Source: an uncultured Collinsella sp.
Lineage (GTDB): Bacteria; Actinomycetota; Coriobacteriia; Coriobacteriales; Coriobacteriaceae
Assembly (NCBI GenBank): GCA_900551815.1
Contig: URXE01000091.1
Span: 1 to 5,460, forward strand
Reading direction: 5' to 3'
Length of the DNA: 5,460 nt
In this document: piece after piece, positions 4,846 through 5,460 of the stretch
How positions within the stretch are numbered: position 1 is the stretch's first letter
Layout: each line of letters starts with the position of its first letter
Made by a program: the position numbers and the translations under genes
Notes under the pieces: model-generated
Told to the model about the DNA's origin: nothing
The model's database searches: none
What the model saw: the letters and a program-made list of their open reading frames with translations, nothing else

Positions 4846-5460
4846 TTAGTAGATGACGGGATCGGGAACAGTGGCGTGCTCGACATGAGCGCCAAGCGCC
4901 TGCAGCTTTTCGACAAACTGTTCGTAGCCGCGCTTAATGTGATGGATGGCCGAGACCTCGGTCGTGCCGTCGGCAATTAGGCCGGCAACGACGAGTGCCG
5001 CGCCACCACGAAGATCCGGTGAGGTTACCTGAGCGCCGGAGAAGCCCTTGACGCCGTGAATCATGGCGTGGTGGCTCTCGATGCGAATATCGGCACCCAT
5101 GCGCACCAGCTCGGATGCGAACATAAAACGATTCTCGAAGATGTTCTCGGTGATAACGGAGCTACCGTCTGCCAGGGCGGAGAGTACCATAATCTGCGCC
5201 TGCATGTCCGTCGGGAAGCCGGGGAACGGAAGCGTCTGGATGTCGACCGGCTTGATGCGCTCGGCACGCCTCACATGGACGCCATCCTCAACGCGCTCGC
5301 AGTCGATGCCCATGAGCTCCATCTTCTTGAGCACCATGCCCAAGTGAATGGGGCAAAAGCCCGTGACATCGACACCGCGATCGTCGGCCATCAACGCACC
5401 GGCAACGATAAAGGTACCGGCCTCGATACGGTCGCCCACCACGCGATGGGTAACGGGATG
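4846..5460 (-). CDS. murA: UDP-N-acetylglucosamine 1-carboxyvinyltransferase, C-terminal half (runs off right edge)
   Basis: A cytosolic enzyme that adds enolpyruvate from PEP to UDP-GlcNAc, the first committed step of peptidoglycan synthesis. The window holds the last 204 residues of a protein normally about 420 long, in frame from the window edge (HPVTHRVVGDRIEAGT). MurA hallmarks are DRIEAGTF near the start, LPFPGFPTDMQAQ (the Asp equivalent to Asp305 of Enterobacter MurA), ITENIFENRF (Arg equivalent to 331), GADI, and SPDLRGGAALVVAGLIADG (Arg equivalent to 397). The PGFPTD block separates it from AroA. The loop with the PEP-binding Cys (Cys115 region) lies outside the window, so fosfomycin sensitivity cannot be judged. 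The protein ends with VPDPVIY and a TAA at 4848-4846, 12 bp before the LCP start, which implies one envelope operon. Some actinobacteria and firmicutes carry two MurA copies; which one this is cannot be told. Confidence 0.95.
   Translation of the reverse strand, partial: HPVTHRVVGDRIEAGTFIVAGALMADDRGVDVTGFCPIHLGMVLKKMELMGIDCERVEDGVHVRRAERIKPVDIQTLPFPGFPTDMQAQIMVLSALADGSSVITENIFENRFMFASELVRMGADIRIESHHAMIHGVKGFSGAQVTSPDLRGGAALVVAGLIADGTTEVSAIHHIKRGYEQFVEKLQALGAHVEHATVPDPVIY

Noticed and set aside
1..5460. CRISPR array, tRNA, rRNA, insertion sequence or phage gene
   Set aside because: No regularly spaced direct repeats, cloverleaf, transposase-like protein or integrase was seen on either strand.

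Overview
The window comes from a moderately high-GC bacterial chromosome with tightly packed genes. The protein sequences, ATG/GTG starts with AGGAGG-like ribosome sites and gene content suggest an anaerobic actinobacterium of the Coriobacteriia (Collinsella-like). That assignment is an inference from recognised sequence style, not a database match. No mobile element, CRISPR array, tRNA or rRNA is visible, and all six genes belong to known families.

Layout, left to right. (1) 1-497, minus: the N-terminal third of a phosphoglucomutase/phosphomannomutase-family enzyme, running off the left edge. (2) 622-648: a minus-strand intrinsic terminator closing the next transcription unit. (3) 655-1983, minus: a two-gene unit, a short DtxR/MntR-type metal-dependent repressor (1561-1983) followed after 12 bp by a stand-alone MetH-like homocysteine S-methyltransferase (655-1548). 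(4) 1984-2103: a divergent control region with a perfect 8-bp-arm palindrome lying over the expected -35 zones of both outward promoters. (5) 2104-3351, plus: pepT, tripeptidase of the M20B family, followed by its own terminator. (6) 3352-3603: a 252-bp convergent intergenic region that is almost all secondary structure: the pepT terminator, a roughly 118-nt imperfect palindrome whose core is a bidirectional terminator, and a perfect 12-bp hairpin abutting the stop of the next gene. (7) 3604-4833, minus: an LCP (LytR-CpsA-Psr) membrane protein. (8) 4846-5460, minus: the C-terminal half of murA, running off the right edge.

How the genes work together. murA (first committed step of peptidoglycan synthesis) and the LCP protein (attachment of wall glycopolymers to peptidoglycan) are 12 bp apart and read as one cell-envelope operon. 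The repressor and the methyltransferase are also 12 bp apart, so the metalloregulator probably controls itself and a zinc-dependent methionine-forming enzyme. The shared palindrome makes it possible that the metallopeptidase gene pepT is under the same control. The most worthwhile leads are this palindrome, the repressor-methyltransferase pairing and the long palindrome between the convergent genes. I found no evidence for a wholly new multi-gene system.
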